Shown piece after piece: positions 44,793-53,442 of a DNA stretch of 64,000 bases. The notes beneath the pieces were generated by a model that was given only the letters and a program-made list of their open reading frames with translations, had not been told where the DNA came from and did not search any database. Source of the DNA: JBCCCJ01 sp039029315 (lineage in GTDB: Bacteria; Bacteroidota; Bacteroidia; J057); assembly GCA_039029315.1 (NCBI GenBank), contig JBCCGK010000016.1:62001-126000 (forward strand), in the 5' to 3' direction. Position numbers and translations under genes: made by a program. The stretch's first letter is position 1; every line of letters starts with the position of its first letter.

Positions 44793-44822
44793 CGAAGTTA
44801 CACAATATTGAGAGCAAGGCAA
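44793..44822 (-). promoter_or_regulatory. Bacteroidetes-type promoter of eno
   Basis: On the minus strand, TTG (44822-44820) is followed after exactly 19 bp by TAACTTCG (44800-44793), a close match to the TTG / TAnnTTTG promoter of Bacteroidota. The predicted leader is about 25 nt. Confidence 0.65.
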
Positions 44823-44913
44823 GAAAACAGGCAAAAGCTTAACAATGTGACAATGAGCATATGTTATCACAAGCTTTGCTGATAGACAATAAATATTATC
44901 GCGAGGGAATGTG

Positions 44914-44947
44914 CCTGGATGAACAATCAACCTTGTGTTCATCCAGG
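44914..44947 (-). terminator. 12-bp inverted repeat around a small ORF stop
   Basis: CCTGGATGAACA (44914-44925) and its perfect complement (44936-44947) form a strong hairpin with a 10-nt loop. No T-run follows on either strand. It overlaps the stop codon of the small frame at 44939-45091. Confidence 0.4.
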
Positions 44948-45091
44948 AGGTGATTCACCTTCAATTCGGCGAATATTGAGCACTTGCCTTAGAAGTCCTT
45001 GACGGCTATCTCCAAAGGCAAAGCGGTGGATTTCCCAACCAGCAAGGCCGAGGCCCCAAACAAGAAGGCCACTTTTGGGTTGAAGAGTCAT
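44939..45091 (-). CDS. Possible 50-aa small protein
   Basis: A short frame (MTLQPKSGLLVWGLGLAGWE ..., ending NIRRIEGESPPG) with a hydrophobic patch and otherwise protein-like composition. No family is recognised. It may be a relic of a larger gene. The stop lies inside a 12-bp hairpin. The surrounding 44823-45141 holds nothing else. Confidence 0.3.
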   Translation of the reverse strand: MTLQPKSGLLVWGLGLAGWEIHRFAFGDSRQGLLRQVLNIRRIEGESPPG

Positions 45092-45141
45092 CTGTCATCA
45101 TGAATCTCAGGATTCTACTGGAAAGACTATCAGATCATGAA

Positions 45142-46890
45142 TTATTGCGCAATCAGAAGTTTCTTAAGGATTAGCTCTTCCGCTATCCAAAATCGGATCA
45201 GGTAAAGTCCATTGTTGAGCTCTGCTACATTCACCTGATCGTATATCGCCTTTAGCTCTCCTGTCCGAACCATTCTGCCAGACCGATCAAGAATCTCATA
45301 TGTCCCAATTTCTTCTGACCTATTTTCGACATATAAGGTTCCGTCTTGAACAGGAGTTGGATAGATATGAATCTTGCCGCCTGTTTGCTCTACCCTTGTC
45401 AATCCTTCTTCACAATCAGTGTATGAAAGTAGCTGACTGGTTCCAGGAATCCATTCCATCCCAATGATATCCCAAAAATATTTTTTTTCATGAATCCGGT
45501 TGCCATGCTGATCATAGGTGATCCTCAATCGACTCTGCCCTCTCCAATTCATCTGATCTGTATCCCAAAGATAGATGGCTGAAAAATGCAAGTTGAATTG
45601 ATTGTCCAAGATGGTTTCTGACCTGCTTGTATACCCCCAATCTTCCAAATCTGCATTCCACCTGGCTTCTTCTCTAATAGTCATATCTCCATTGACCTCG
45701 TACTCATATACTTGCTTTCGTCCGCTCCAACTTTCTTGCAAATGGTCCCGATCTCTGCTTTCTCTCAGGATCAATCGGCCTGTAGGGTCGCGTTCAGTCA
45801 ACACATCCAGGGATTGAAACCAGATAGCCGAATCCTCATCCCAACTATATCCTCGAATAATTGTGGAAGCAGGTGTTTGGGAATAGATCCATTCTTTCCA
45901 TTCCTGTTTTTGCCAGGACATGGTTTCGATGGCCCAGCGAAAGATTTCAAGCAGACTTTCCCTATTGGAAGAATCATAGCGATACTCTTCCTTTCTTTCT
46001 GGCACCCAGTCATTCTGAGAGCTATCGTATTGATAGGTGGTCCACAAGATCCGTCTCCCGTTGGAATTATATTCATATTCTTGTTTTGTCAATGGAATCC
46101 CATTCCCTCCCTCAAATATGGTCCCATCCAATCTGTCATTTCCATCATAGGTATAGGTGGTGGTCCCATTTCGTTGCCATATGTCAAGATCTCTTCGCCA
46201 ATTCCAGAAACTCTGAGAAGCAATTTGTCCACCAGGCCGATATGTATATTCCTCTCGATATTCATTGATCCATCCCCCTTCCTCATTGTTCCAACTAGCA
46301 TTACTCTGTCTGGTTCTTCGCCCTTCTTCATCATATTCATGCTCAGAAAGAAATCCACTCCATCGATCTTCGTCGGGATAATATTGCCGGCTTTCATCAT
46401 ACACCAGATTGGCGTCTTCTTCTGTCCAACGTTTTTCTCGCAGGTCAATATCTATCCATTGATTCTTCAGAGTATCCCATATAGAAATGATTTTTATTTG
46501 GGTCTGTCCTTCTTGCAGGGCTACATTTTTGGAATTGGGAACCCATTGAGCTGATGTTTCATGCCATTGGAAAGAAATATGTGAGCTATTTTGTCCATCC
46601 TCTTCATATTTTCGATCAATTCGATAAGAGGGTTCCCAGGCTTGTCCAAGTCCTGAACGACTATAGCTGATACAAGAATTGTACGCATAACAGCCAGGAA
46701 AATTCTGAGAGGTGGAAAATTGACAAATGGTTTTGGATTCAGCCAGGGAATCCGAGAAGCCCTGCTGGGAAAAGTTTATGATAGAATCTACCCGAAAGAG
46801 GGGCTGCTGGCCAAACAAAGTAAGCATACTGAACAGGAACACAAACAACATCCAGATGGCCTTGATTCGTGGGTACAGTAAACTAATCAT
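45142..46890 (-). CDS. Secreted repeat protein with YD-like repeats and T9SS sorting domain
   Basis: A 582-aa secreted protein. The start at 46890 (MISLLYPRIKAIWMLFVFLFSMLTLFG) gives a signal peptide; the frame extends to 46974 without adding a leader. Residues ~80-500 hold at least eight irregular repeats rich in W, Y, R and E (YDEEGRRTRQSNASWNNEEG, YTYDGNDRLDGTIFEGG, YRYDSSNRESLLEIFRWAI), reminiscent of RHS/YD-type strands. The last ~75 residues are a T9SS domain (IHIYPTPVQDGTLYV ... NNGLYLIRFW). Ligand and function unknown. Confidence 0.75.
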   Translation of the reverse strand: MISLLYPRIKAIWMLFVFLFSMLTLFGQQPLFRVDSIINFSQQGFSDSLAESKTICQFSTSQNFPGCYAYNSCISYSRSGLGQAWEPSYRIDRKYEEDGQNSSHISFQWHETSAQWVPNSKNVALQEGQTQIKIISIWDTLKNQWIDIDLREKRWTEEDANLVYDESRQYYPDEDRWSGFLSEHEYDEEGRRTRQSNASWNNEEGGWINEYREEYTYRPGGQIASQSFWNWRRDLDIWQRNGTTTYTYDGNDRLDGTIFEGGNGIPLTKQEYEYNSNGRRILWTTYQYDSSQNDWVPERKEEYRYDSSNRESLLEIFRWAIETMSWQKQEWKEWIYSQTPASTIIRGYSWDEDSAIWFQSLDVLTERDPTGRLILRESRDRDHLQESWSGRKQVYEYEVNGDMTIREEARWNADLEDWGYTSRSETILDNQFNLHFSAIYLWDTDQMNWRGQSRLRITYDQHGNRIHEKKYFWDIIGMEWIPGTSQLLSYTDCEEGLTRVEQTGGKIHIYPTPVQDGTLYVENRSEEIGTYEILDRSGRMVRTGELKAIYDQVNVAELNNGLYLIRFWIAEELILKKLLIAQ

Positions 46891-47123
46891 ATAAGAAGTC
46901 TTTAAAGGAAATGATATATACTCATGTGCCAGAAAAGAATTTGGTAAACAATATACAGAAGGAAAGGCAAGCAATCCTCCTGACTTTCCAGAAACTTGCC
47001 TGAAAAAATCTTCGTCCTGTCCAACATCGCCTCAGCCACTGAGCTTTTGTCCTCATCTCTTCTTTATTGTGACCGATTTGTTTTTCTCAGTCAAAAAGGC
47101 AGATGTACTCTTAGTGGCTTCTT

Positions 47124-47345
47124 ATGACTATCAAGCATTTTCAATGGTTCTCCCTCTTTGCTTTTTTCCTGGTATGGGGAATAATGATTGGAATTGTGGG
47201 CTATCATGGCCAGGGCAGAACCTCAGACGAACAATCGAACATTCTGGTAGAAATGCGAGATAGAAGCAGAATTCCCACATATGCTGAAGACTGTAATGAA
47301 GGAGAAGCGCACGATGAATTATCCCGGCCAGACATAGACATTTGA
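47124..47345 (+). CDS. Small single-span membrane protein
   Basis: A 73-aa frame with one N-terminal membrane helix (FSLFAFFLVWGIMIGIVGY, ~9-27) and a charged tail (VEMRDRSRIPTYAEDCNEGE). No family recognised. A canonical terminator lies 100 bp downstream, which supports a real plus-strand transcript here. Confidence 0.45.
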   Translation: MTIKHFQWFSLFAFFLVWGIMIGIVGYHGQGRTSDEQSNILVEMRDRSRIPTYAEDCNEGEAHDELSRPDIDI

Positions 47346-47444
47346 TCTATCGGCCATCCAAGGCAATCATCTTCTCTTGTCCAGAGAAATAACAGGCGAC
47401 AATAGGAAGAAAGAATCATAACCAATTTTACTGTAAACAGGAAG

Positions 47445-47470
47445 CCAGTTCGGTCTGAACTGGTTTTTTT
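47445..47470 (+). terminator. Rho-independent terminator
   Basis: CCAGTTC-GGTCT-GAACTGG followed by seven T residues is a textbook terminator. It ends the transcript of the small membrane-protein gene and borders repeat copy C. Confidence 0.8.
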
Positions 47471-47740
47471 GAATACATGAACTTCGCCATTTTGGGGTGA
47501 TGTTGATTCATTCTAAGTAAGTGGACACATGTATATTTGGGAATCATCTTCCACCCTCTCGCTCTCCCACCAGCGGGAGACATCAGCCCACAAGGCCAGG
47601 AATCAACGATTTTCCTCTTTGGAGGCTGGAGGAGGAATAGAATAAGCATATGTAAATAAGTCCACCTTCTTCATTGAAAAATGGCAGCTAAGGTCTTGAT
47701 AGGAGATTGGGATTCCTATTTTGGCCAAAGTCAAACTTAG
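47461..47740. repeat. Intergenic repeat element, copy C (~280 bp)
   Basis: Near-identical to 16376-16653 over its full length. It has the GAATACA...CTTCGCCATTTT left end, the shared core with a 5-6-bp hairpin, and the AAAGTCAAACTTAG right end. Non-coding. It lies between two plus-strand genes. Confidence 0.8.
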
Positions 47741-47833
47741 AAAAAGAACCTTGCCCCTTTTCCATTCCATCCAAGCATTTTGATCATCTGTATGGTTTTC
47801 AGAAGCAAACGGGCATCTTTTTCGGGAAATTTA

Positions 47834-47866
47834 TTGTCTCTCCTTATAGAATTCTTTGTAACTTTC
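47834..47866 (+). promoter_or_regulatory. Candidate promoter of efflux operon
   Basis: TTG (47834-47836), 22 bp, then TAACTTTC (47859-47866). The -7 element fits TAnnTTTs; the spacer is slightly longer than usual. It lies 70 bp before the adaptor start at 47936. Confidence 0.4.
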
Positions 47867-47935
47867 CTTTTAATAAGAATTAAGAATTTATATAACAACG
47901 AACATTCATTCCCCAAACTAACTGCTCAATCATCC

Positions 47936-49192
47936 ATGAAATCCTGTTCCCCCATCCTAATTTTGGTCTGTTTTGGCCTGTTTTTATTGTCCTGTTCTTC
48001 TGGTGAAGTCAAAAGTGACATTCTTGTCAAACCGCGAAAAGGCACCTTCTCGGTCAAGGTCAACTCAACGGGTGAATTACGCGCAAAGCGCTCTACCAGA
48101 ATCTATGGCCCAAGAGGTGGAAGAAGTGCTGGGATTTATCAGATGAAAATCCAAAGCATAGAACCTGAAGGGATTCTTGTCAAAAAGGGAGATTTGATCG
48201 CTCAATTGGACCAGAGTGAACTCATGTCCAAAATCACTGAATCAAAACTTGCCCTCCAAAAAGCACAATCCCAGTACGATCAGGCCGTTTTGGATACTGC
48301 ACTCACCCTCTCCGAAGCACGAGACAATATTGCCAACCTCAAGTATACCATGAAGGAAAAGCAATATGAGCAACAACAATCGCAATATGAAGCACCTGCC
48401 ATACAGCGACAATTGCAGCTGGAATACGAAAAGGCAGAACGAACCTATGAACAAACCGTCGCCAACTATCAAAAACGAATCGCCCAATCTGTAGCGAAGG
48501 TCAAGGAAAAGGAATCAGACCTGTTCCAGCAAAGAAACAAATTCCAGGAACTGCTGGATTTGCAACAGGAGTTTATCATTCGGGCGCCTGAAGAAGGCAT
48601 GCTCATCTACTTTCGGGAATGGAATGGACGAAAACGAGTTGCGGGTGCCATGCTGAGTCCCTGGGACCCGGTGGTAGCCACCCTTCCAGACTTGACTGAG
48701 ATGGAATCCATCACCTATGTGAATGAGGTAGACATTCAGAAAGTCCGAAAAGAACAAAAAGTAACCATCGGATTGGATGCCATAGCCAATAAGTATTTGA
48801 CAGGAGAAGTGATTGAAGTGGCCAATATAGGGGAACAGCGTCCCAACTCGGACTCCAAAGTCTTTGAAGTCAAAATCAAGGTCAATGAATCTGATACAAC
48901 CCTTCGTCCAGCGATGACCACCAGCAATGAAATTCTGATTGCAGAAAAATCAGAAGCTTTTTATGTTCCTCTTGAGTGTCTTCACAGTCAAGACAGCCTC
49001 AGTTTTGTCTTCAAAGAATCCAGTAATGGGATCATTCGACAGGAAATCACTACCGGGCTGATGAATGAAAATGAAGTAGAAGTCATCGCTGGAATAGAGC
49101 TGGAGGATCAATTATACCTGTCTTTGCCGGAGGATACGATTGGGCTTCCTCTGGAGAGGCTCCAAGCCGTACTCGCCAACAGGAAGAAGTAA
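47936..49192 (+). CDS. HlyD/MacA-type periplasmic adaptor lipoprotein
   Basis: A 418-aa membrane-fusion protein. The start at 47936 gives a lipoprotein signal (LFLLSCSSG); the longer open frame from 47780 does not. A biotinyl/lipoyl-like strand (VKVNSTGELRAKRST ... IEPEGILVKKGDLIAQLDQSE) flanks a long coiled-coil hairpin (~105-240; many Q, K and E residues), followed by the beta-barrel and membrane-proximal domains (IIRAPEEGMLIYFREW; VRKEQKVTIGLDAIANKYLTGEV). It bridges the inner-membrane permease and the TolC protein encoded directly downstream (25-bp gap). Confidence 0.85.
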   Translation: MKSCSPILILVCFGLFLLSCSSGEVKSDILVKPRKGTFSVKVNSTGELRAKRSTRIYGPRGGRSAGIYQMKIQSIEPEGILVKKGDLIAQLDQSELMSKITESKLALQKAQSQYDQAVLDTALTLSEARDNIANLKYTMKEKQYEQQQSQYEAPAIQRQLQLEYEKAERTYEQTVANYQKRIAQSVAKVKEKESDLFQQRNKFQELLDLQQEFIIRAPEEGMLIYFREWNGRKRVAGAMLSPWDPVVATLPDLTEMESITYVNEVDIQKVRKEQKVTIGLDAIANKYLTGEVIEVANIGEQRPNSDSKVFEVKIKVNESDTTLRPAMTTSNEILIAEKSEAFYVPLECLHSQDSLSFVFKESSNGIIRQEITTGLMNENEVEVIAGIELEDQLYLSLPEDTIGLPLERLQAVLANRKK

Positions 49193-49217
49193 GTCTCGTC
49201 CTTGATCGCATCTTGCC

Positions 49218-50555
49218 ATGTTTCACAAAATCATTTACAACTTCCTCATAGGGCTTGAAGCCTTGTGGCAAAATATTTTGCGCGCCATCCTCACTTCCCT
49301 GGGGATTGTCTTTGGTGTAGCTTCTGTGATCGCCATGCTTGCCATCGGACGAGGCGCGCAGGAGGAGATCATCTCCCAGATGGATGCACTCGGTGTCAAC
49401 AACATCATCATCAATCCTATTGTCGAACAAGAAGAAGGAGAGGTAGAGGATGAAAACACCAAGGAGGATCAGCCAGAACGCTTTACGCCTGGCCTTACTT
49501 TGCTGGATGCCAACAGCTTGCATGTACTCCCATATGTAGAAGATGTCAGTCCGGAGATTGTCATTGAGAGCACAGCTATGCGAAATGCCAGAAAGCGAAG
49601 TACCAAACTGGTTGGGGTCAGCAATGCACATTTTCTCGATCCGGGATTCGAACTGCTGGAAGGCAAAACCTTTCAGCAAGATCACCAAACCTTTGCCAGA
49701 CCTGTTTGTGTGATTGGATATGGTGTAAAAACGCGCTTTTTCCCAACTGATGAGCCATTGGGCAAACAAATTAAGGTAGGCAAACACTGGTTGACGGTCA
49801 TAGGTGTAATGAAACCCCGAAATATCTCTCGGCAGGTCCGAAATGAATTGGGCATTCGCAACTATGATCTGGACATCTATACTCCCATCCAGACCGTGCT
49901 TCTCCGATATGTGAATCGATCTCTGGTTACACGTACAGCTTTGAATCGTGCAAGATGGGAAGATGATGATGAGGAAAATAAAGATGCGCCCAAGAAAAAC
50001 TATCATCAGCTTGATCGCCTCATTCTTCGCGTGACAGATTCACGCTTTATGTTCACCCTGGCAGATGTCGCGCATCGAATGCTCAAACGTCGCCACAATT
50101 ATGTGGTAGATTTTGAAATCATTGTGCCAGAACTTCTTCTGAAACAAAAACAGGAAACCACCAATATGCTGAATTTGGTCCTGGGCGCAATTGCCTCGAT
50201 TTCCTTGTTGGTCGGAGGGATCGGCATCATGAACATCATGTTGGCCTCGGTCCTGGAACGAATTCGGGAAATCGGTCTTAGGCTTGCTCTGGGTGCTACC
50301 CAACGAGACATCATTCTACAATTTATGAGTGAAGCCGTTACCATCAGCTTGACCGGTGGTGTCCTGGGCATCATCCTTGGTGTAGGATTCAGTTTGGGAA
50401 TAGAAGCCCTTGCTGGCATCGACACCATCATTACAAGTGGCTCAGTCTTGCTTTCCTTCGTCGTAGCTGTTACTATTGGGTTGGTTTTTGGAATTTATCC
50501 TGCCGTCCAGGCTGCAAAACAAGATCCTGTGGTCTCTCTTCGATCAGGTGGATAG
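49218..50555 (+). CDS. MacB/FtsX-type ABC transporter permease (no ATPase domain)
   Basis: A 445-aa permease: an N-terminal membrane helix (LTSLGIVFGVASVIAMLAIG), a large periplasmic MacB_PCD domain (~45-300), and three C-terminal helices of the FtsX type (LGAIASISLLVGGIGIMNIMLASVLERIREIGLRLALGAT, then two more after SEAVTISLTGG). The RIREIGLRLALGAT coupling-helix sequence is typical. It lacks the N-terminal nucleotide-binding domain of full MacB, and no ATPase gene is in this operon, so energy must come from a subunit encoded elsewhere. Probable role: export of a peptide, lipid or macrolide-like substrate. Confidence 0.9.
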   Translation: MFHKIIYNFLIGLEALWQNILRAILTSLGIVFGVASVIAMLAIGRGAQEEIISQMDALGVNNIIINPIVEQEEGEVEDENTKEDQPERFTPGLTLLDANSLHVLPYVEDVSPEIVIESTAMRNARKRSTKLVGVSNAHFLDPGFELLEGKTFQQDHQTFARPVCVIGYGVKTRFFPTDEPLGKQIKVGKHWLTVIGVMKPRNISRQVRNELGIRNYDLDIYTPIQTVLLRYVNRSLVTRTALNRARWEDDDEENKDAPKKNYHQLDRLILRVTDSRFMFTLADVAHRMLKRRHNYVVDFEIIVPELLLKQKQETTNMLNLVLGAIASISLLVGGIGIMNIMLASVLERIREIGLRLALGATQRDIILQFMSEAVTISLTGGVLGIILGVGFSLGIEALAGIDTIITSGSVLLSFVVAVTIGLVFGIYPAVQAAKQDPVVSLRSGG

Positions 50556-50614
50556 GATCTCCTTTATTTTTTTCTAACAGAACTTTTCAGAAGCCAATCA
50601 AACCGCATAAACCT

Positions 50615-52060
50615 ATGAAATCCTCTATCCTGTTCGGGATCATCATGAGCTGTCTCAGCTGGAGCATCGCACAACAAACACTCAGTCTGGAAGATTGTAT
50701 TACATTGGCAAAAGGCGAAAGTCCAACCTCCAAAATTGCCGCCCTGGACCAACAGGCTGTTCTGGCAGACTTCCAGGCTTTTGAAGCAAGTTTGCGACCG
50801 CAAGTATTTCTCAACACACAGCTACCAGGCTTTACCAGAAGCATCACGGGTATTTTGCAAGATGATGGAAGAACGCTCTTCAAAACCCAGAATCAGACGT
50901 TTTCCAATATGAATATGAGTTTCTCTCAGGTGATTCCCTTGACTGGGGGTCGTGTATCGGTTTTTTCTTCCCTTTCCAACTTTACCTTCATCGATACAAC
51001 CAATTTTTCTACCTGGCAGGCAGCCCCTCTAGGTATCAGAATTAACCAGCCCCTCTTTCGACTCAACACCTTCAAATGGGAAAGGCAGGAACAAAGACTA
51101 CGAAAGGACCTGGCCGAAGTCTCTTACTTACAAGAGCAGGAAAATGCAGGAATCCAGGCAACTCAATTGTATTTTGAGGCATTGATCGGTCAGGTAAACG
51201 TACGGCGGGCAGAGACAAATCTGGTCAACAATGACACCATCTTCGAACTGTCCAAAGGGCGGTTCAGTGTGGGAAAAATCGCAGAAAATGAACTGCTACA
51301 AAGTGAATTGAATTTCATGAAAGCCCAGGCAGCCCTCTCTTCTGCCAAGCTTTCCTTGCAGGAAGCAAAGAAGCGCCTGCTCACCTTTTTGGATTTGTCT
51401 GGAACGACAGATATCAACTTGCTTGAACCGGGACAAATATCTGTGGTAGACATTGATCCTGACAAGGCCGTACAGTATGCCATGCGGAACAGTTCTTTGA
51501 TCAGAAGGCAGGCCCTTCAGAGGCAGCAAGCCGAAAGAAGGCTTCGGGAAGCCAAAGCCGACAATCGGTTTTCGGCAGACATCACAGCATCGTTTGGGTT
51601 GAATCAGACAGGAAACAGCATCAAGGAAGCCTATAATGGTCTGGAGGATCAAGAGACTTTCACCCTTGGGATCAGCGTCCCAATCATACAGTGGGGCCTG
51701 GGAAAGGCAGAAGTACAGGCAGCCAGCTATCGCCAACAGAGTTTGGAAGAAAGTATCAAGCAAGAGCAGGCCAATTTTGCAAATGATGTGTACTTCCAGG
51801 CCCTGAATATTTCTCAGCTTCGACGGCAGCTGGAGATTTCAGCCCGGTCGGACACGGTTGCACAGAAGCGCTATGGCATCACCAAAAGTCGATACCTGAT
51901 TGGGAAAGTGAGCATTCAGGATTTGTATATTGCTCAACAGGAAAAGGATCAGGCACAGATCGCTTACTTCAACAATCTGAGTGCATACTGGCTTGCTTTG
52001 GCTAGCCTTCGCTCCAATACCTTATTTGATTTTGAAAAAGGAATCCCTATTGGGAACTAA
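50615..52060 (+). CDS. TolC-family outer-membrane efflux protein
   Basis: A 481-aa protein with a signal peptide (MKSSILFGIIMSCLSWSIAQ). It shows the internal duplication and helical hairpins of TolC-type channels: LEDCITLAKGESPTSKIAALDQQ, then repeats such as LVNNDTIFELSKGRFSVGKIAENELLQSELNFMKAQ in the first half and KRYGITKSRYLIGKVSIQDLYIAQQEKDQAQ in the second. It completes the adaptor-permease-channel export system. The gene ends 20 bp from the convergent SGNH hydrolase. Confidence 0.88.
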   Translation: MKSSILFGIIMSCLSWSIAQQTLSLEDCITLAKGESPTSKIAALDQQAVLADFQAFEASLRPQVFLNTQLPGFTRSITGILQDDGRTLFKTQNQTFSNMNMSFSQVIPLTGGRVSVFSSLSNFTFIDTTNFSTWQAAPLGIRINQPLFRLNTFKWERQEQRLRKDLAEVSYLQEQENAGIQATQLYFEALIGQVNVRRAETNLVNNDTIFELSKGRFSVGKIAENELLQSELNFMKAQAALSSAKLSLQEAKKRLLTFLDLSGTTDINLLEPGQISVVDIDPDKAVQYAMRNSSLIRRQALQRQQAERRLREAKADNRFSADITASFGLNQTGNSIKEAYNGLEDQETFTLGISVPIIQWGLGKAEVQAASYRQQSLEESIKQEQANFANDVYFQALNISQLRRQLEISARSDTVAQKRYGITKSRYLIGKVSIQDLYIAQQEKDQAQIAYFNNLSAYWLALASLRSNTLFDFEKGIPIGN

Positions 52061-52080
52061 GAGCCTGGGATAATTTCATC

Positions 52081-53145
52081 CTACGGATTGGATAAGCCCA
52101 TTCTTTGGCGAATGTGAGGCAGCAAACCTTTCGCAATCATGTGGTGGCCAGTCGGATTCCAGTGAAACCCATCGGCTGCGTTGACATTCTCTCCTTGGCG
52201 TTTGGCATAGATGAGGTCTGCAGAAGGCTGATAGACAAAGGTAATTCCCAATTCTTCAAGGACTTCTTGCTGATCATCCACCTGAGGAGGAAAGGCAAAA
52301 GAACTCATCACGAGGAAGTCTGAGTTTTTCTGTTCCAGCAGACTGCGAAATCGGTCAAATATCAGTTTGCTGATTTGTTTGGCTTCCTGATAGGCCGGAT
52401 ACCCTTCCGCATCATGATTGATTTTATATTCTGCCGAAGAAGGATCGCTTCCCTTTGGGCGGGGACTGAGGTTGGAGATTCCTCGTCCAAGGTATGCCAG
52501 AAATTTACTTCCTGAGATCAGATTTTGCCAATCAGAAACTGGTCGAAGGTATCTGATCTGGCCATCAAGCCCCATGAAGGGTTTTTCCAGCTTGACTACA
52601 TAATGTGCTTCTCTACCCAGCTTGTAATGATTGTCCATGAAGTCATTGTCGCAGACCTGAAGCACCACCAAATCAGGCTGAATCTCATCAACAAATTGTT
52701 CCAGAATCAGATACTCCTGCAAATTGCCATATCCAGCCATCCCGAAAGCAAACACCTCTATCGGCAAGCTATCCTGTAGCAAATGGTAGAATGTCTGATG
52801 ATTCGATACCTCTACACTCTGGGTGTAAGAGTCTCCCAGGAAGAATACCTTAAATTTATCAGAATTCACATTACCAAATGCCCTGAATCCATCGCGGACT
52901 GTCTGATATTCTGCCTCATACTCCCCTTCCACGTAATTGTGAATGGTCTGGCTAAGTTTGAAATTCGCTTTCGGTTTCCACCCCAGTTTTTCGTCTATTT
53001 CGGCAATATTGAAGTAGGGAGAATCGGGATGATACAGCCATCTGGTTATCGCCTCTCCTATCCCCCAGATTAGACCCAGGAGAATGAAAAAAGTTGTCAA
53101 AGAAAAAATGATTTTCTGTTTCCTGGAAAAGGTTTTTTCGCTCAT
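52081..53145 (-). CDS. SGNH/GDSL-type hydrolase with membrane anchor
   Basis: A 354-aa protein with one N-terminal membrane span (IIFSLTTFFILLGLIWGIGE). The catalytic domain begins with the GDS block (FFLGDSYTQS, Ser ~106), has an Asn-type block (LVVLQVCDNDF), and ends with the D-x-x-H motif in DGFHWNPTGHHMIA. All residues for a Ser-Asp-His hydrolase are visible. It likely acts outside the cytoplasmic membrane, for example on O-acetyl groups of a glycan (inference). No glycan operon surrounds it. Confidence 0.8.
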   Translation of the reverse strand: MSEKTFSRKQKIIFSLTTFFILLGLIWGIGEAITRWLYHPDSPYFNIAEIDEKLGWKPKANFKLSQTIHNYVEGEYEAEYQTVRDGFRAFGNVNSDKFKVFFLGDSYTQSVEVSNHQTFYHLLQDSLPIEVFAFGMAGYGNLQEYLILEQFVDEIQPDLVVLQVCDNDFMDNHYKLGREAHYVVKLEKPFMGLDGQIRYLRPVSDWQNLISGSKFLAYLGRGISNLSPRPKGSDPSSAEYKINHDAEGYPAYQEAKQISKLIFDRFRSLLEQKNSDFLVMSSFAFPPQVDDQQEVLEELGITFVYQPSADLIYAKRQGENVNAADGFHWNPTGHHMIAKGLLPHIRQRMGLSNP

Positions 53146-53166
53146 ATAATTTTCTTGAACAACTAA

Positions 53167-53327
53167 GAGACTGTTTGAAAATCTGTCACTTATTTTTTGT
53201 ATGCGTCTTTTTTCCTCATTCTACAGCTTTTTTTGTTCTCATAGCCCCACTATGAGAACAAAAAAGAGCCTTGTCTGAGAAAAAAATACCTCCTAACAAT
53301 TCTTAGCACAGATTCCAAAACAGTCTC
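53167..53327. mobile_element. Fold-back MITE, copy 2 (161 bp)
   Basis: It begins GAGACTGTTTGAAAATCT and ends AGATTCCAAAACAGTCTC. A 16-bp central stem, TTTTTTGTTCTCATAG / CTATGAGAACAAAAAA, surrounds CCCCA. It is closely similar to 19041-19199. Left flank TAA and right flank TAA suggest a 3-bp target duplication, as for some IS5-group elements. No coding capacity. Confidence 0.8.
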
Positions 53328-53360
53328 TAATATTATCCAATCTTTCAGCAAACCACAAAC

Positions 53361-53386
53361 TGCCACCCGGAATGAACCGGATGGCA
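53361..53386 (-). terminator. Terminator after GIN lipoprotein gene
   Basis: TGCCA-C-CCGG / CCGG-A-TGGCA with a 6-nt loop forms a hairpin with one mismatch, 57 bp past the stop, followed on the minus strand by GTTTGTGGTTTG. Confidence 0.55.
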
Positions 53387-53442
53387 GCGACTAACAAGGA
53401 ATTAAAAAGATACGTAAAAAGCGCGTTCTTATGGAGAATGGA

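Noticed and set aside
44748..44942. 64-codon minus-strand ORF overlapping the enolase start and promoter
   Set aside because: It overlaps the promoter and the first codons of eno and has no domain; its ATGA contact with the 44939 frame looks accidental.
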